DNA of 64,000 bases. Source: JBJGXI01 sp045635475 (GTDB lineage Bacteria > Bacillota > Bacilli > Bacillales > Amphibacillaceae). Position numbers and translations under genes: made by a program. The DNA lies in assembly GCF_045635475.1 (NCBI RefSeq), contig NZ_JBJGXI010000001.1, positions 186,001 through 250,000 of the forward strand, in the 5' to 3' direction. The notes below the pieces were generated by a model. It did no database searches, was not told where the DNA came from, and saw nothing but the letters and a program-made list of their open reading frames with translations. Positions 9,272 through 18,392 of this stretch are shown here, piece by piece; the first letter of the stretch is position 1; the number at the start of each line of letters is the position of its first letter.

Positions 9272-10828
9272 ATGGACATCTTGAATAAAGACCTTATTAT
9301 AGTAGGTGGTGGGTTAGGTGGTTGTGCTGCTGCACTGTCTGCATGCTCAAAAGGGTTGAATGTATTAATGATAGAGGAAACAGATTGGATTGGTGGTCAA
9401 ATTACTTCACAAGGTGTACCGCCTGATGAACATCCGTGGATGGAGAATTTTGGATCAACGGCAACTTATCGTACGTACAGAAATCGTGTAAGAAACGTAT
9501 ATCGTGAAAACCTTCAAAGTGTGTCGGAGGATGAATACTTAAATCCTGGAAACGGTATAGTAAGTAATATATGTCATGACCCTAGAGTTACGTTGCATGT
9601 ATTAAATGAAATGCTCTTACCTTATACATTAACCAGCCAGTTAACTATCGACTTAAATACTTCTGTTATATCGGTGGAACGAGAAGAACGAAGTCTAAAA
9701 AAAGTAGTCTGTCAAAAAGCAGAAAAAAGGTTCGAGGTTACTGCACCATATGTGATAGATGCATCAGAAACAGGAAACATCCTGCCGCTAGCTGGTATGA
9801 ACTATGTTACTGGAGCAGAAGCGAAATCCGATACGAACGAACCGCATGCTCTTGATCAGGCAGACCCTGAAGATATTCAAGCATTTACACATGTACTTGC
9901 TATGGAGTATAGAGAAGGAGAAGACCACACGATAGATGAGCCGGAGATGTATCAGTTTTGGCGTTCGTTTCATCCAGATATATGGCCAGACAAATATTTA
10001 AGTTTTTACGCTCCACACCCGATTACGAAGGAAAAAAGGAAATATACACTGTTTAGAGAAGCGGAAGGATTTCCATTATGGGAATATCGGCGAATCTTGG
10101 ACACAAAGCAATTTAAGCAGTTCGCTAATATTGGTGAGATAAGCTTAATGAATTGGCCGCAAAATGACTACTTTTTAGGAAACGTTTATGAAGTTTCGAA
10201 GCAAGAAAGACTAAAGAATGAGTATCAAGCGAAACAATTAAGCTTGTCACTATTTTATTGGCTACAAACGGAGGCACCAAGACTGGATGGTGGACAAGGT
10301 TATCCTGGCCTTAGGCTTCGCAAAGATGTATTCGAAACAGATGATGGATTAGCAAAGGCTGCATATATTCGCGAATCAAGAAGGATAAAAGCAGAATATA
10401 CGGTTGTTGAACAAGATGTTTCTCCTGATTTCAACACAGGTAAAACAGGAAAGCTTTACGAAGATTGTGTTGGGATTGGTTCTTACAGTATTGACCTGCA
10501 TCCAAGTATGAAAGGTAGGAACTATTTAGATATTAAAGCTTTACCTTTTCATATACCACTAGGTGCTCTTATTCCGAAAGATGTAGATAACTTGCTAGCT
10601 GGTTGCAAAAATATTGGAACAACTCATATAACAAATGGATGTTATCGACTTCACCCGGTTGAATGGAATATTGGAGAAGCCTGCGGTGCATTAGTAGCAT
10701 TTTGTTTACAACGTAATTCGAGCCCGAAAGAAGTTCGTTCTAACAAACTATTAGTAGAAGAGTTTCAACAAGTCTTAAGAGATGATGGTTTTGAATTGGA
10801 ATGGCCAGCTGAATTTTACGAAGATTAA
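9272..10828 (+). CDS. FAD-dependent oxidoreductase (FAD_oxidored family)
   Basis: 518 residues. Residues 6-38 are an N-terminal Rossmann dinucleotide site (DLIIVGGGLGGCAAALSACSKG, acidic end at MIEETD), followed by WIGGQITSQGVPPDEH. The C-terminal region has the second FAD contact (IPLGALIPKDVDNLLAGCKNIGTTH and the HPVEWNIGEACGALVAF tail). There is no signal peptide. This family is frequent in sugar-utilisation clusters of Firmicutes and Bacteroidetes but its reactions are mostly unknown; oxidation of a sugar hydroxyl before glycosidic cleavage is one possibility. It lies in the ManNAc cluster between the transporter and the kinase. Substrate unknown. Confidence 0.85.
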   Translation: MDILNKDLIIVGGGLGGCAAALSACSKGLNVLMIEETDWIGGQITSQGVPPDEHPWMENFGSTATYRTYRNRVRNVYRENLQSVSEDEYLNPGNGIVSNICHDPRVTLHVLNEMLLPYTLTSQLTIDLNTSVISVEREERSLKKVVCQKAEKRFEVTAPYVIDASETGNILPLAGMNYVTGAEAKSDTNEPHALDQADPEDIQAFTHVLAMEYREGEDHTIDEPEMYQFWRSFHPDIWPDKYLSFYAPHPITKEKRKYTLFREAEGFPLWEYRRILDTKQFKQFANIGEISLMNWPQNDYFLGNVYEVSKQERLKNEYQAKQLSLSLFYWLQTEAPRLDGGQGYPGLRLRKDVFETDDGLAKAAYIRESRRIKAEYTVVEQDVSPDFNTGKTGKLYEDCVGIGSYSIDLHPSMKGRNYLDIKALPFHIPLGALIPKDVDNLLAGCKNIGTTHITNGCYRLHPVEWNIGEACGALVAFCLQRNSSPKEVRSNKLLVEEFQQVLRDDGFELEWPAEFYED

Positions 10829-10860
10829 TGCATTATCTTTTATAAGGATTGAGGATGTTG

Positions 10861-11739
10861 ATGAAAAAGTATTTGTCTTTTGACATTGGTGGTACCCAAA
10901 TTAAGTACGGAATTGTGAATGAAAATGGAGATGTTGTTTTTCATTCATTAATGGATACGGAAGCGCATATTGGTGGTATGTATATTATGAAAAAAATCAT
11001 AGAATCCGCTAAAGGGATCATGAAACGATACCAAATTCAAGGAATTACAATAAGTACTGCAGGTGTAGTGGATGCTGATAAGGGGATTGTTTTAGGTGCA
11101 AGTGATGCCATTCCAAATTACACAGGGCTAAACATTAAAGAGATTTTATTGAAAGAACTCCATCTACCTGTGACAGTAAGGAACGATGCTGACTGTGCAG
11201 CTTTGTGTGAGAAGTGGCTAGGTGGGCACCAAGTTGACAACTTTATTATGCTAACGATTGGTACTGGTGTCGGAGGTGGCATAGTTATAAATGATGAACT
11301 CTACTCTGGACATTCCTTTAGTGCGGGTGAATGGGGGTACATGAACATTGAAGGTAGCCCATTTCAAGAAATTGCGTCTATTACGGGACTAATTAACATG
11401 GCAAAAACACTTAGTGATAGTCGAGCGTGGACAGGTAGAGAGATATACGAATTATATGATAAGGGCGATGAATCTATTACTAAAGTAGTTAGTAGATTTT
11501 ATCGTCATCTTGCTATTGGAATTTCTAATTTAATTTATATTTTCAACCCACAAAAAGTAATTATCGGTGGAGGTATAACTGCACGTGGAGATCAGTTTGT
11601 ATGTGAAATAAAAGAAGAACTTCGTAAACATATAAAAGAATCATTCTATCGTGAAACAGATCTTGTGCTCGCAAAATATTCAAATCAGGCTGGTTTAATT
11701 GGAGCGGTCTATAACTTTATTCAAGAACAATCTAACTAA
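10861..11739 (+). CDS. nanK: ROK-family sugar kinase, probable ManNAc/GlcNAc kinase
   Basis: 292 residues from ATG 10861, six bases after gagg; upstream TTG/ATG codons are too close to it. The ATP site reads FDIGGTQIKYG at the N-terminus, the catalytic region VRNDADCAALCEKWLGG and the second phosphate loop TIGTGVGGGIVI. The usual ROK zinc motif (CxCGxxGC) is absent; in its place is SAGEWGYMNIEGSPFQ. With NanE in the same cluster the likely reaction is phosphorylation of N-acetylmannosamine, though GlcNAc or glucose cannot be excluded. Cytoplasmic. Confidence 0.8.
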   Translation: MKKYLSFDIGGTQIKYGIVNENGDVVFHSLMDTEAHIGGMYIMKKIIESAKGIMKRYQIQGITISTAGVVDADKGIVLGASDAIPNYTGLNIKEILLKELHLPVTVRNDADCAALCEKWLGGHQVDNFIMLTIGTGVGGGIVINDELYSGHSFSAGEWGYMNIEGSPFQEIASITGLINMAKTLSDSRAWTGREIYELYDKGDESITKVVSRFYRHLAIGISNLIYIFNPQKVIIGGGITARGDQFVCEIKEELRKHIKESFYRETDLVLAKYSNQAGLIGAVYNFIQEQSN

Positions 11740-11757
11740 TTGTGTGAGGTGAGAGTG

Positions 11758-12738
11758 ATGGGGAGGCATGTGGGGGATTTATCTTTAGAAGAATTGAAGG
11801 TGTATCGTCCCGAGTTAAAATATAAACCAAATGATTTTGATGCATTCTGGGAAAATATTAAAGCGAAAATGGATGGTGAAAATCCAGTTGTTCGGATGCA
11901 AGCAAGAAAGACAGCAATACCAACTATTGAAGTGATAGATATTGAGTTTGAAAGTTGGGATGAGACGCCCATTAAAGGAATGATTGTGAAGCCTAAAAAT
12001 GTAGATGACTGTCCAACAATTATTAGCCTTCATGGATACACGGGAGACCGTGGTCTACCTGTGGACTATTTAAAATGGATTCCATTGGGGTTGGTGGTAA
12101 TTTCATTTGATGTTCGTGGACAAGGTAGTTCTCCGGACTATGCTCGGTATCAAAATGGAAGTAGAGTACCGGGCTGGATGCTACAAGGTATAAGGAATCC
12201 AGAAAATTATTATTATACAAATGTTTACCGAGATATTTTACTTCAGTTAAAATGGATCCGATCAAAAGATTGCCCGCTTAATCCAACAATACTAGGGCTT
12301 ACTGGTTCATCTCAGGGCGGCGGATTGGCGCTTGCCACAGCAGGACTAGACAAAAATATTGATTTTGTTACAGCGGAATTGCCATTTATTGCTCACTTTG
12401 AACGTGCATTAAGTGTAGCATTATCCGGCCCTTATTTGGAAATTGTTAATTACTTTAAATTTAGTGATCCTAAATACAATACATATGAAGAAGTGTTAAA
12501 AACATTAGGATATATTGATTGTGTTCATTTTTGCAACTCTATAACGTGCCCTGTTTTAATAGCATCAGGATTAGAAGATGCAACGTCACCACCGTCAACA
12601 GTATTTGCTGCTTACAATCATATTCCATCTGAAAGTAAATTTATTGAAGTTTATCCTCAATATAAACATGAAAACATTCCATTACATGAAGAAAAGAAAA
12701 TAGAATTTATAATGGACATTTGTAGGAGAAATATGTGA
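11758..12738 (+). CDS. Acetylxylan esterase / cephalosporin-C deacetylase-like hydrolase
   Basis: 326 residues from ATG 11758 with gaggtgag upstream. Alpha/beta hydrolase of the AXE1 family: N-terminal DFDAFWENIKAKM, oxyanion region HGYTGDRG, RGQG motif (FDVRGQGSSPD), nucleophile elbow GSSQGGG with Ser185, Asp274 in GLEDATSPPST and His304 in YKHE. The full triad is visible. There is no signal peptide, so it removes O-acetyl groups from an imported sugar in the cytoplasm. In a ManNAc cluster, deacetylation of O-acetylated amino sugars is plausible but inferred. Confidence 0.87.
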   Translation: MGRHVGDLSLEELKVYRPELKYKPNDFDAFWENIKAKMDGENPVVRMQARKTAIPTIEVIDIEFESWDETPIKGMIVKPKNVDDCPTIISLHGYTGDRGLPVDYLKWIPLGLVVISFDVRGQGSSPDYARYQNGSRVPGWMLQGIRNPENYYYTNVYRDILLQLKWIRSKDCPLNPTILGLTGSSQGGGLALATAGLDKNIDFVTAELPFIAHFERALSVALSGPYLEIVNYFKFSDPKYNTYEEVLKTLGYIDCVHFCNSITCPVLIASGLEDATSPPSTVFAAYNHIPSESKFIEVYPQYKHENIPLHEEKKIEFIMDICRRNM

Positions 12739-12741
12739 CCG

Positions 12742-13946
12742 ATGGATGGGATTTTTATGGTTGGAAGGATAGTCTCTTTCCAAATGAGGAGGGCTAATGT
12801 ATTTTATTTATTTGGAAGCGTAATCTCAGATGCATTAATAATGACCAATACTTATGTGGAAGTTACTAATAGCACTATTACGTATGTTGGCAAAGAAAAG
12901 CAAAACTCTACTTATCCAGTAATAGACGTGAATGAAGCTTATATTTGTCCTGGTTTTATAGATAATCATGTACATGGATTGAGTGGATATGATTTTATGG
13001 ATGATGAATTTGCAATAACAGCCATTGCCAATGGCCTTCCGGAATTTGGAGTAACTTCTTTCGTTGCAACTACACGGACAGCTCCTCTTGAACAAATAGA
13101 AGAAGCATTAAGAAACGCAAATAATTATTTGTTAAGTAAAATTGGAAAGGCGGAATTACTAGGCGTTCATCTTGAAGGTCCTTGGATTAGTCAAAAGTAC
13201 TGCGGTGCTCAAAAGAAAGAGCTGATCCGCAATCTTACTTGGATGGACCTAGAAATAATTGATCGTTATATAGATATCATATCACTCATAACATTAGCGC
13301 CAGAAGAAATTGATGATTTGTCTCTTATCACATACTGGGGTCAACAAGGAATACATTTATCTGCAGGACATACCGCTGCTGATGTAGAAGAAATGGAAGC
13401 AGCGAAGGAGGCTGGGGTAAAACAAGTAACACATATGTTTAATGCAATGAGTAGCTTTCATCATCGAACACCTGGCACTGCTGCAGCAGCATTGTTGTTT
13501 GATGAGATCCAATGTGAATTAATTGCTGATGGCCATCACGTCACTCCTAAAATGATTGAACTACTATATAAAGTAAAAGGATTTAAAAAAATAAACCTTA
13601 TTTCTGACTGTACGGGATATAATCATTTGGAGAATGGATTATATCATTTTAGAAAAAAGAATTAATTAAAGATGGTAATAAAGTAACTTTAGCAGACGGG
13701 ACATTAGCAGGGAGTGCTATTACTTTAGATAAAGGGATAAAATACGTTGTAGAAAACTGTAATATTCCATTACCAGAAGCGATATATATGGTGACTCAAT
13801 CACCTTTAACGGCAATTCGAGCGAACAGAAAAATTGGACAGATAGCTAATGGTTTTAAAGCAGATATAGTTATTTTAAATCAGAACTTAGATGTTTTAGA
13901 AACGTTTATTAATGGAAAATCAGTATTTAAGAAAGATAAGGGGTAA
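12742..13946 (+). pseudogene. nagA: N-acetylglucosamine-6-phosphate deacetylase split by a -1 frameshift
   Basis: Frame 1 (12742-13665) carries metal motif FIDNHVHG, HLEGPWIS, SAGHTAAD, THMFNAM, ADGHH and SDCTGYN, then stops. The next codons in the -1 frame (gaa at 13659 to taa 13944-13946) encode the missing end: ELIKDGNKVTLADGTLAGSA, a middle section, and an IGQIANGFKADIVILN tail. The junction is six A plus G at 13653-13659, in the exact phase of a bacterial -1 slippery heptamer (A AAA AAG). Either a one-base loss in the A-run broke the gene, or a full-length protein is made by frameshifting. An intact nagA-like gene at 52922 may compensate. The true start is unsure: 12742 or ATG 12784. Confidence 0.85.
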
Positions 13947-13951
13947 TATAA

Positions 13952-15592
13952 ATGGAGAGCATCATTTATCGGGATAACTATGAAACTACGATATTTGCAA
14001 CTAAGGAATTGAAGAGGCTAATGAAGAAAGCAGGCATTGACTCTGCTATAAAATACTGTAATGATGACAATTACTATGGAGTGGCGATCCATTTAATTAC
14101 CACTGAAACATACAACTCTACAATACATTCGAATGAGCAAGTAGACGTTGATAAAGATGGTTTTGCGATAAAAGTAAATGGAAAAGAAACGTGGATTATT
14201 GGGAATAAACATCGATCCATTCTTTATGGCATTTATCAATATTGCAAAATACGGTTTGGCTATCGATGGAATAACCTTGGAGAGGAATTGTTGGAAGAGG
14301 TCCGTGTGAAGGGCGTTAGCAGTTTAAAGTATGAACCTCGGTTTTCCAGACGAGGAAACATTATTGAGACAATCGATGATGTAGGCTATATTAACTCTCT
14401 CATCGATTGGGGCGTAAAGAATGGGCATAACGAGTACTTTTTTACATTTTTTTTGTGGGAGAAAATAAAAAGCGAAGTGTCTCCGGAGTTGAAAAAACGG
14501 GATTTTCAAGTTACATTAGGTGGTCATAGTTTAGGATGTTTATTAAAAAAAGTTATGGGAGAAGGTCTTTCTCAGGCTACGAAGTTCCATTTTTTTTCAG
14601 AGGGAACCGATGTGCAAGACAAAGTGATAGATAAAATAGTAGATATTTGTAAAAGTTATTCGGTAATAAAGCGAATATCGCTATGGCCAGAAGATGTAAA
14701 AATTGAAGAAAAGAGTGCGGAGTGCTTTTTTGGTCCTTATATGCGATTTATGGAACGACTAAAAGCGGCTTTATCCGAATACGATCTTGAAGTTGAAGTC
14801 GAGCATATCGTCTATAATGCGGGATTGGCATGGCATATGTTAGAGAGAGGAGAAAACGTTACTGCTTCAGAAAAATTAGATATTTTATATGCATATTGGG
14901 GTAGGGACTATTCGGAGAAACTTAATTCTCCCGATTCAAATCAAGTGAAAGCTTTGGAAAGTTTGAAGGATTGGAACAAACAGGCGATGAGTAGATACAA
15001 ATCCTTAACCGTATTGGAGTATTATAGTGATCATTTTATGCTGACTCACCTTTTTCCGCCTCTGATGAATAGAATTGCATGTGATTTAAATGATTATGAA
15101 GATTTGGAAATAGATGGTGTGCTGAACTTGATTGTCCCTATACATAAAAAAGGTCAAGATCCTGAGTTGGAAGGGGTGTATCCTTGGAAATGTATTCATC
15201 ATTTGAATAATTATTTTTATACGAGACTCGCGTGGGGAGACGAATTTGAAACTGTCAAGGAGGAGTATTTTGCTGACGTTGAAGATGGCAATTGGTACCT
15301 TGATAAAATCACTGAATTGGAACATGTAACTGCAAAACTAACGAAGTGGAATGTTCCGCTGTTTCCTGCGAGAATTGTAGATCCAGAGAAAGTGAAGCTT
15401 GAAGTGCCAGAAGTGCAACTAGAATTGCGGGAAATTTACACTCTGATTTCCAGTTGGGGTTTGCCTGAACTTGAACAACTGATTGATAGATTTCGAAAAG
15501 ATCAGTATGGACCATTCACAACTGAAGAAAAGTTGCTGATATATTTTGAGTTGTTTAAGCGAAATTCTAATTACTACAAAAATTTATGGTAG
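13952..15592 (+). CDS. DUF4838-like protein with glycoside-hydrolase N-terminal domain
   Basis: 546 residues, starting six bases after the nagA stop with aaggggtaa upstream. Residues 1-100 resemble the alpha-glucuronidase/chitobiase N-terminal domain (GFAIKVNGKETWIIGNKHRS, YGIYQYCKIRFGYRW). Residues 110-420 look like the DUF4838 TIM-like region (GHNEYFFTFFLWEKI, ISLWPEDV, LEYYSDHFM). No signal peptide is present. DUF4838 proteins occur in glycan clusters and few have been characterised. It is the last gene of the ManNAc cluster. A cytoplasmic hydrolase acting on an imported amino-sugar or uronic-acid oligosaccharide is inferred. Confidence 0.75.
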   Translation: MESIIYRDNYETTIFATKELKRLMKKAGIDSAIKYCNDDNYYGVAIHLITTETYNSTIHSNEQVDVDKDGFAIKVNGKETWIIGNKHRSILYGIYQYCKIRFGYRWNNLGEELLEEVRVKGVSSLKYEPRFSRRGNIIETIDDVGYINSLIDWGVKNGHNEYFFTFFLWEKIKSEVSPELKKRDFQVTLGGHSLGCLLKKVMGEGLSQATKFHFFSEGTDVQDKVIDKIVDICKSYSVIKRISLWPEDVKIEEKSAECFFGPYMRFMERLKAALSEYDLEVEVEHIVYNAGLAWHMLERGENVTASEKLDILYAYWGRDYSEKLNSPDSNQVKALESLKDWNKQAMSRYKSLTVLEYYSDHFMLTHLFPPLMNRIACDLNDYEDLEIDGVLNLIVPIHKKGQDPELEGVYPWKCIHHLNNYFYTRLAWGDEFETVKEEYFADVEDGNWYLDKITELEHVTAKLTKWNVPLFPARIVDPEKVKLEVPEVQLELREIYTLISSWGLPELEQLIDRFRKDQYGPFTTEEKLLIYFELFKRNSNYYKNLW

Positions 15593-15639
15593 ATAGGCTA
15601 AAAAGTCAGTAGGTACGGTTCTCCCGTCCCACTTGTTAA

Positions 15640-15827
15640 GGCCACTGAAAAAGTCTTTGTCTGTTAAAAATGAAGTTTTTTCAAAAACACTATCCCAAAA
15701 TCTTGCTACTTTTCTATAGAAAAGTGGAGAAACCAGTTCGATTTACTTCTGATTTTTAGGCGGAAAGTGGGGATGGATTTTTTTGGTATTCACTCTTTTC
15801 AAAATTTATCGGACTTTTTCAGTGGCC
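15640..15827. mobile_element. 188-bp MITE with IS-like inverted ends
   Basis: It begins ggccactgaaaaagtc and ends gactttttcagtggcc, a 16-bp terminal inverted repeat with only a small shift. There is no open reading frame. The flanks carry an imperfect direct repeat (tcccacttgttaa before, tccacttgttta after). The ends resemble those of IS1182-type elements from memory; that family link is inference. Upstream, ggtacggttctcccgtccc at 15612-15630 resembles a REP head. Confidence 0.7.
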
Positions 15828-15881
15828 TCCACTTGTTTATAGGGTGATTAACTGCTGTCTTTAAGTGTGGAGAGTAAGAAT

Positions 15882-15927
15882 GGTACCTGTCTCTTCCTGA
15901 AGTTTGTCATAATGTGTCGATTGGGTC
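15882..15927 (+). repeat. Dispersed short repeat, copy B
   Basis: gtacctgtctcttcctgaag followed by tttgtcataatgtgtcgattg. It matches copies at 1733 and 32979 closely. The remaining sequence to about 16135 shows no gene. Confidence 0.55.
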
Positions 15928-16135
15928 CAAGATATCGGTGTTAGGTATTGGTTTGTCTATGTAGTACATTTGTTGTCCATTGAGGGCAGTGAAATTATCC
16001 GCATAAAGTGGATACAATGAGGGACTAGTGTGCACAGAAGAACTCTTAAAATCTTCTTGTTGTTCACACTTCAGATGTACTATTGAAAGATTTATATATT
16101 TGATGATTTGATTGGTCACTGTGACTTACAACAAA

Positions 16136-16709
16136 TCACTGCACCATACGTGACTGATATTTCAACATCACCTCACTTATATTCAGCAACGCTGTTGAGA
16201 ATGCTGGGGAGTTGCTGATTACGGATTGACCACGTTTTTCAAACCAGCCTAGAACAACATCTTTTTTACTAGGCCAAGCTGCCTTCTTCTGTTTCTTTTG
16301 CAACTGCCGCTTCGTTCGAAAAGCAATTCGCTCTTGTCTAGTTCCCTCCACAGTCGTAATCCCTTGTTCAAGCCACATTTCCAAAATGTACTTCACATAT
16401 CCCCAGTGTTACGTCCCTTGATCCAATGCACTTTTCATCGCTTCAATGACTATAATCATCACTAAGCTTCGCTATCCAATTCGACAATTCATTTTTTACG
16501 TATGCATGGATTTCACCATAATTATCACGGTAAAACGCGTGGCGTCTGTTGTTGTTATCTTTTTTTATTTCTTTCAATTCCTTTTGTTTAATTAATGTGT
16601 CCGGTTTGTGGTCCATGTTGCGATCCACTTTGTGGTTCAGTTTGTCGTCTGTATTGGGCTCAGGATTGTCATCCGCGCTATGGTCCATCATCGCATACAG
16701 GCTTAGCAT
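16136..16709 (-). pseudogene. DnaD-domain replication protein remnant 1
   Basis: On the minus strand an acidic N-terminal part (16709-16443) leads into FYRDNYGEIHAYVKNELSNW, the start of a DnaD_B domain. A one-base frameshift follows near 16445, then VIEAMKSALDQGT, an in-frame TAA, and HWGYVKYILEMWLEQGITTV, the conserved end of the domain. DnaD-domain proteins load helicase for phage or plasmid replication. The 5' end stops at a REP-like repeat (16713). Not functional. It is probably a relic of a prophage or integrated element. Confidence 0.75.
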
Positions 16710-16712
16710 CTA

Positions 16713-16801
16713 GTGGAACAGCCGGTCAGGTTTACTGTTCTGGTCTATGAAAATAAAACATTAGGTCCTGTTGAGACGATATACCTTACCCCATGGTCCA
16801 C
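16713..16801. repeat. REP/MITE-like element type G, copy 1
   Basis: It starts gtggaacagccggtcaggtt and ends taccccatggtccac, an imperfect terminal inverted repeat. An inner ggaaca...tgttct pair gives a hairpin. Related copies are at 18242 and 19039. Confidence 0.7.
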
Positions 16802-16807
16802 TAATAA

Positions 16808-17181
16808 GAGTTAAGATCATTATGCGGAATATGGATACTCATCGGCTCAGATAAACAAGGAGTTGTTCTTCATGAAGATTTATGTAAAAAATTACAATGG
16901 AAAAATTTTAAAGCTCGTCAGATACATGAAAACAAGTTTACATTTAAAACAGAAAATAAAACATTTGAACTATCTATTGCAGAGTCGAATGATGTATATG
17001 ATTTAAGTGCATTATCAGAAAAACAACAAATAAAAAAACGACCAAAGAAATTTTCTCAAATAGTGAAATACTCGAACAGTTAAGAGATGCTCAAAAAAAT
17101 AGAGATAGTAATTTTATATATTATAGTGGAAATGAAATTGAATTTGATAAATTAGTGGATGAAGTTAACGATGAAGGATAG
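16808..17181 (+). pseudogene. Unrecognised gene remnant, possibly an antitoxin
   Basis: An open frame without a start codon (16808-17083; reads WILIGSDKQGVVLHEDLCKK) runs into a second frame (to 17181) reading SEILEQLRDAQKNRDSNFIY. Both make a single protein if one frameshift near 17045-17065 is assumed. A short open frame follows at 17171-17221 (MKDREINYIVVWVQKA), overlapping like a toxin partner and cut off by the repeat at 17228. The family is not recognised. The toxin-antitoxin idea rests on layout only. Confidence 0.4.
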
Positions 17182-17227
17182 AGAAATAAACTATATCGTC
17201 GTTTGGGTGCAAAAAGCATGATACAGA

Positions 17228-17252
17228 ACGTCTTTTATCATGTTGTCTGTCA
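17228..17252 (+). repeat. 25-bp dispersed repeat, copy 1
   Basis: acgtcttttatcatgttgtc then tgtca. It recurs at 18219-18242 with one internal change (acgccttttatcatgttgtc). It marks the break point of the preceding remnant. Confidence 0.6.
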
Positions 17253-17341
17253 CGGGAAATCGTCGTGATGATCTCTAAAATAAGTGAACAATTGCAAATA
17301 ACTAAATTAAATTTGTTATAATTAGCCTGAGGTGATGTCAA

Positions 17342-17600
17342 ATGAACACTTTAAGTGAAGATACTAAACAAGAATTAATTAATGCGTTAAATGGAAAGCA
17401 ATCTGGTTTTTTTGTTGTAGATGGTAAATTAGTCTCCGTAGAAGTTGAAAATAATGATTCGGATAATGATTTATCACAGGAAGATTTATCCCGAGAGATG
17501 GAAGTTTATCCTGAGTTAAGAGAATCATTGTCCAGGTATTTAGATAACCCAGGTATGAAGCGATACACTGGAAATGAACTGATAGCTAAACGTAATGAAA
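17342..17600 (+). CDS. Antitoxin-like small protein fused to the toxin remnant
   Basis: The ATG at 17342 follows tgaggtgatgtcaa. The first 86 residues (MNTLSEDTKQELINALNGK, then VVDGKLVSVEV, MEVYPELRESLSRYLDNPG) look like the antitoxin of a RelE/ParE-type pair. The normal stop is missing, so the frame runs straight into the toxin sequence (NEKNYKGYQVLFTEEF) and ends at 17770. It would have neutralised the toxin and repressed the operon. Likely non-functional now. The end given here is the estimated domain limit. Confidence 0.5.
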
Positions 17601-17937
17601 AAAATTATAAGGGATATCAAGTCCTTTTCACCGAGGAATTTGAATTATGCTTAGATAATATTCAACGTTTTTTTCTAAACAAGGGGAACAAACATTGCAG
17701 TGGTGGTAATCGAGAGAAGATGAAATTATTGCATACATTGAAGCCCACCTTTCTGAGAATTCGTTTATAGGTAGGGCGGTTGAAAGTGGTAGTTTTAAAA
17801 GTCTAAGAAGAATTACCTATGGGAAAAGCAGGCATATCATGTATATAATTTATTATGCAGTTCATGAAAAAGATGGATATGTAGACGTCATTAACATTCT
17901 ACCTTCCAGAACAAAACGTAAACGTATTAGAAAATAG
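17594..17937 (+). pseudogene. RelE/ParE-like toxin, frameshifted and interrupted
   Basis: It begins YKGYQVLFTEEFELCLDNIQ in frame with the antitoxin. One T missing from the T-run near 17672 shifts the frame; the continued reading is KQGEQTLQWW, an in-frame TAA, then SREDEIIAYIEAHLSEN. The end is intact: SFKSLRRITYGKSRHIMYII, then DGYVDVINILPSRTKRKRIRK and a stop at about 17937. The basic C-terminus and ILP(S/H)xR motif match RelE/ParE ribonuclease/gyrase toxins. At least two lesions make it inactive. Confidence 0.75.
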
Positions 17938-17951
17938 TGGAGAACAACAAT

Positions 17952-18241
17952 ATGAACGCTATTATATCAAATGAATATGATATGGAATTTATTATTCTAA
18001 ATGAAGAGCAGCGAAAAATCCCACAGCAATGGTCAAGCACGTACAAGTGGAGTACGAGGGTACTGATGAAGATCCTCCGGCTTACACGATAAGTGGTAGC
18101 GCACAATATAACGAGTGAATCAATTTGGGAAGCAGCTAGCATGCGCCGCAGTGGATTAACGTATGCCAAAGAAAGGAAAGGTACAATAAAGGATGACAAG
18201 AAAATAACGGATACCAAACGCCTTTTATCATGTTGTCTGTC
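17952..18241 (+). pseudogene. Unrecognised fragmentary coding remnant
   Basis: A short frame from ATG 17952 (MNAIISNEYDMEFIILNEEQ) continues in other frames as VEYEGTDEDPPAYTISGSAQ and then SIWEAASMRRSGLTYAKERK. This suggests one protein of about 90 residues with two frameshifts. No family recognised. It ends at the second copy of the 25-bp repeat (18219-18242). Confidence 0.35.
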
Positions 18242-18288
18242 GTGGAACAGCGAGTCAGGTTTACTGTTCCGGTCTACATATGCTCCAC
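18219..18288. repeat. 25-bp repeat copy 2 joined to REP/MITE-like type G copy 2
   Basis: acgccttttatcatgttgtc then tgtcgtggaacagcgagtcagg. The first element abuts the second, whose hairpin arms are ggaaca/tgttcc, ending near tgctccac. The junction shows one element inserted at the other. Confidence 0.6.
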
Positions 18289-18392
18289 AAAGTAAACGAA
18301 AAAAACCCCATTTGAATTAGCCTCCTACTGCCTAATGACGAATCATTTTCATTTGCAAATGCGCTCCAAAGACCAATCCATTTCTAAAGTAA

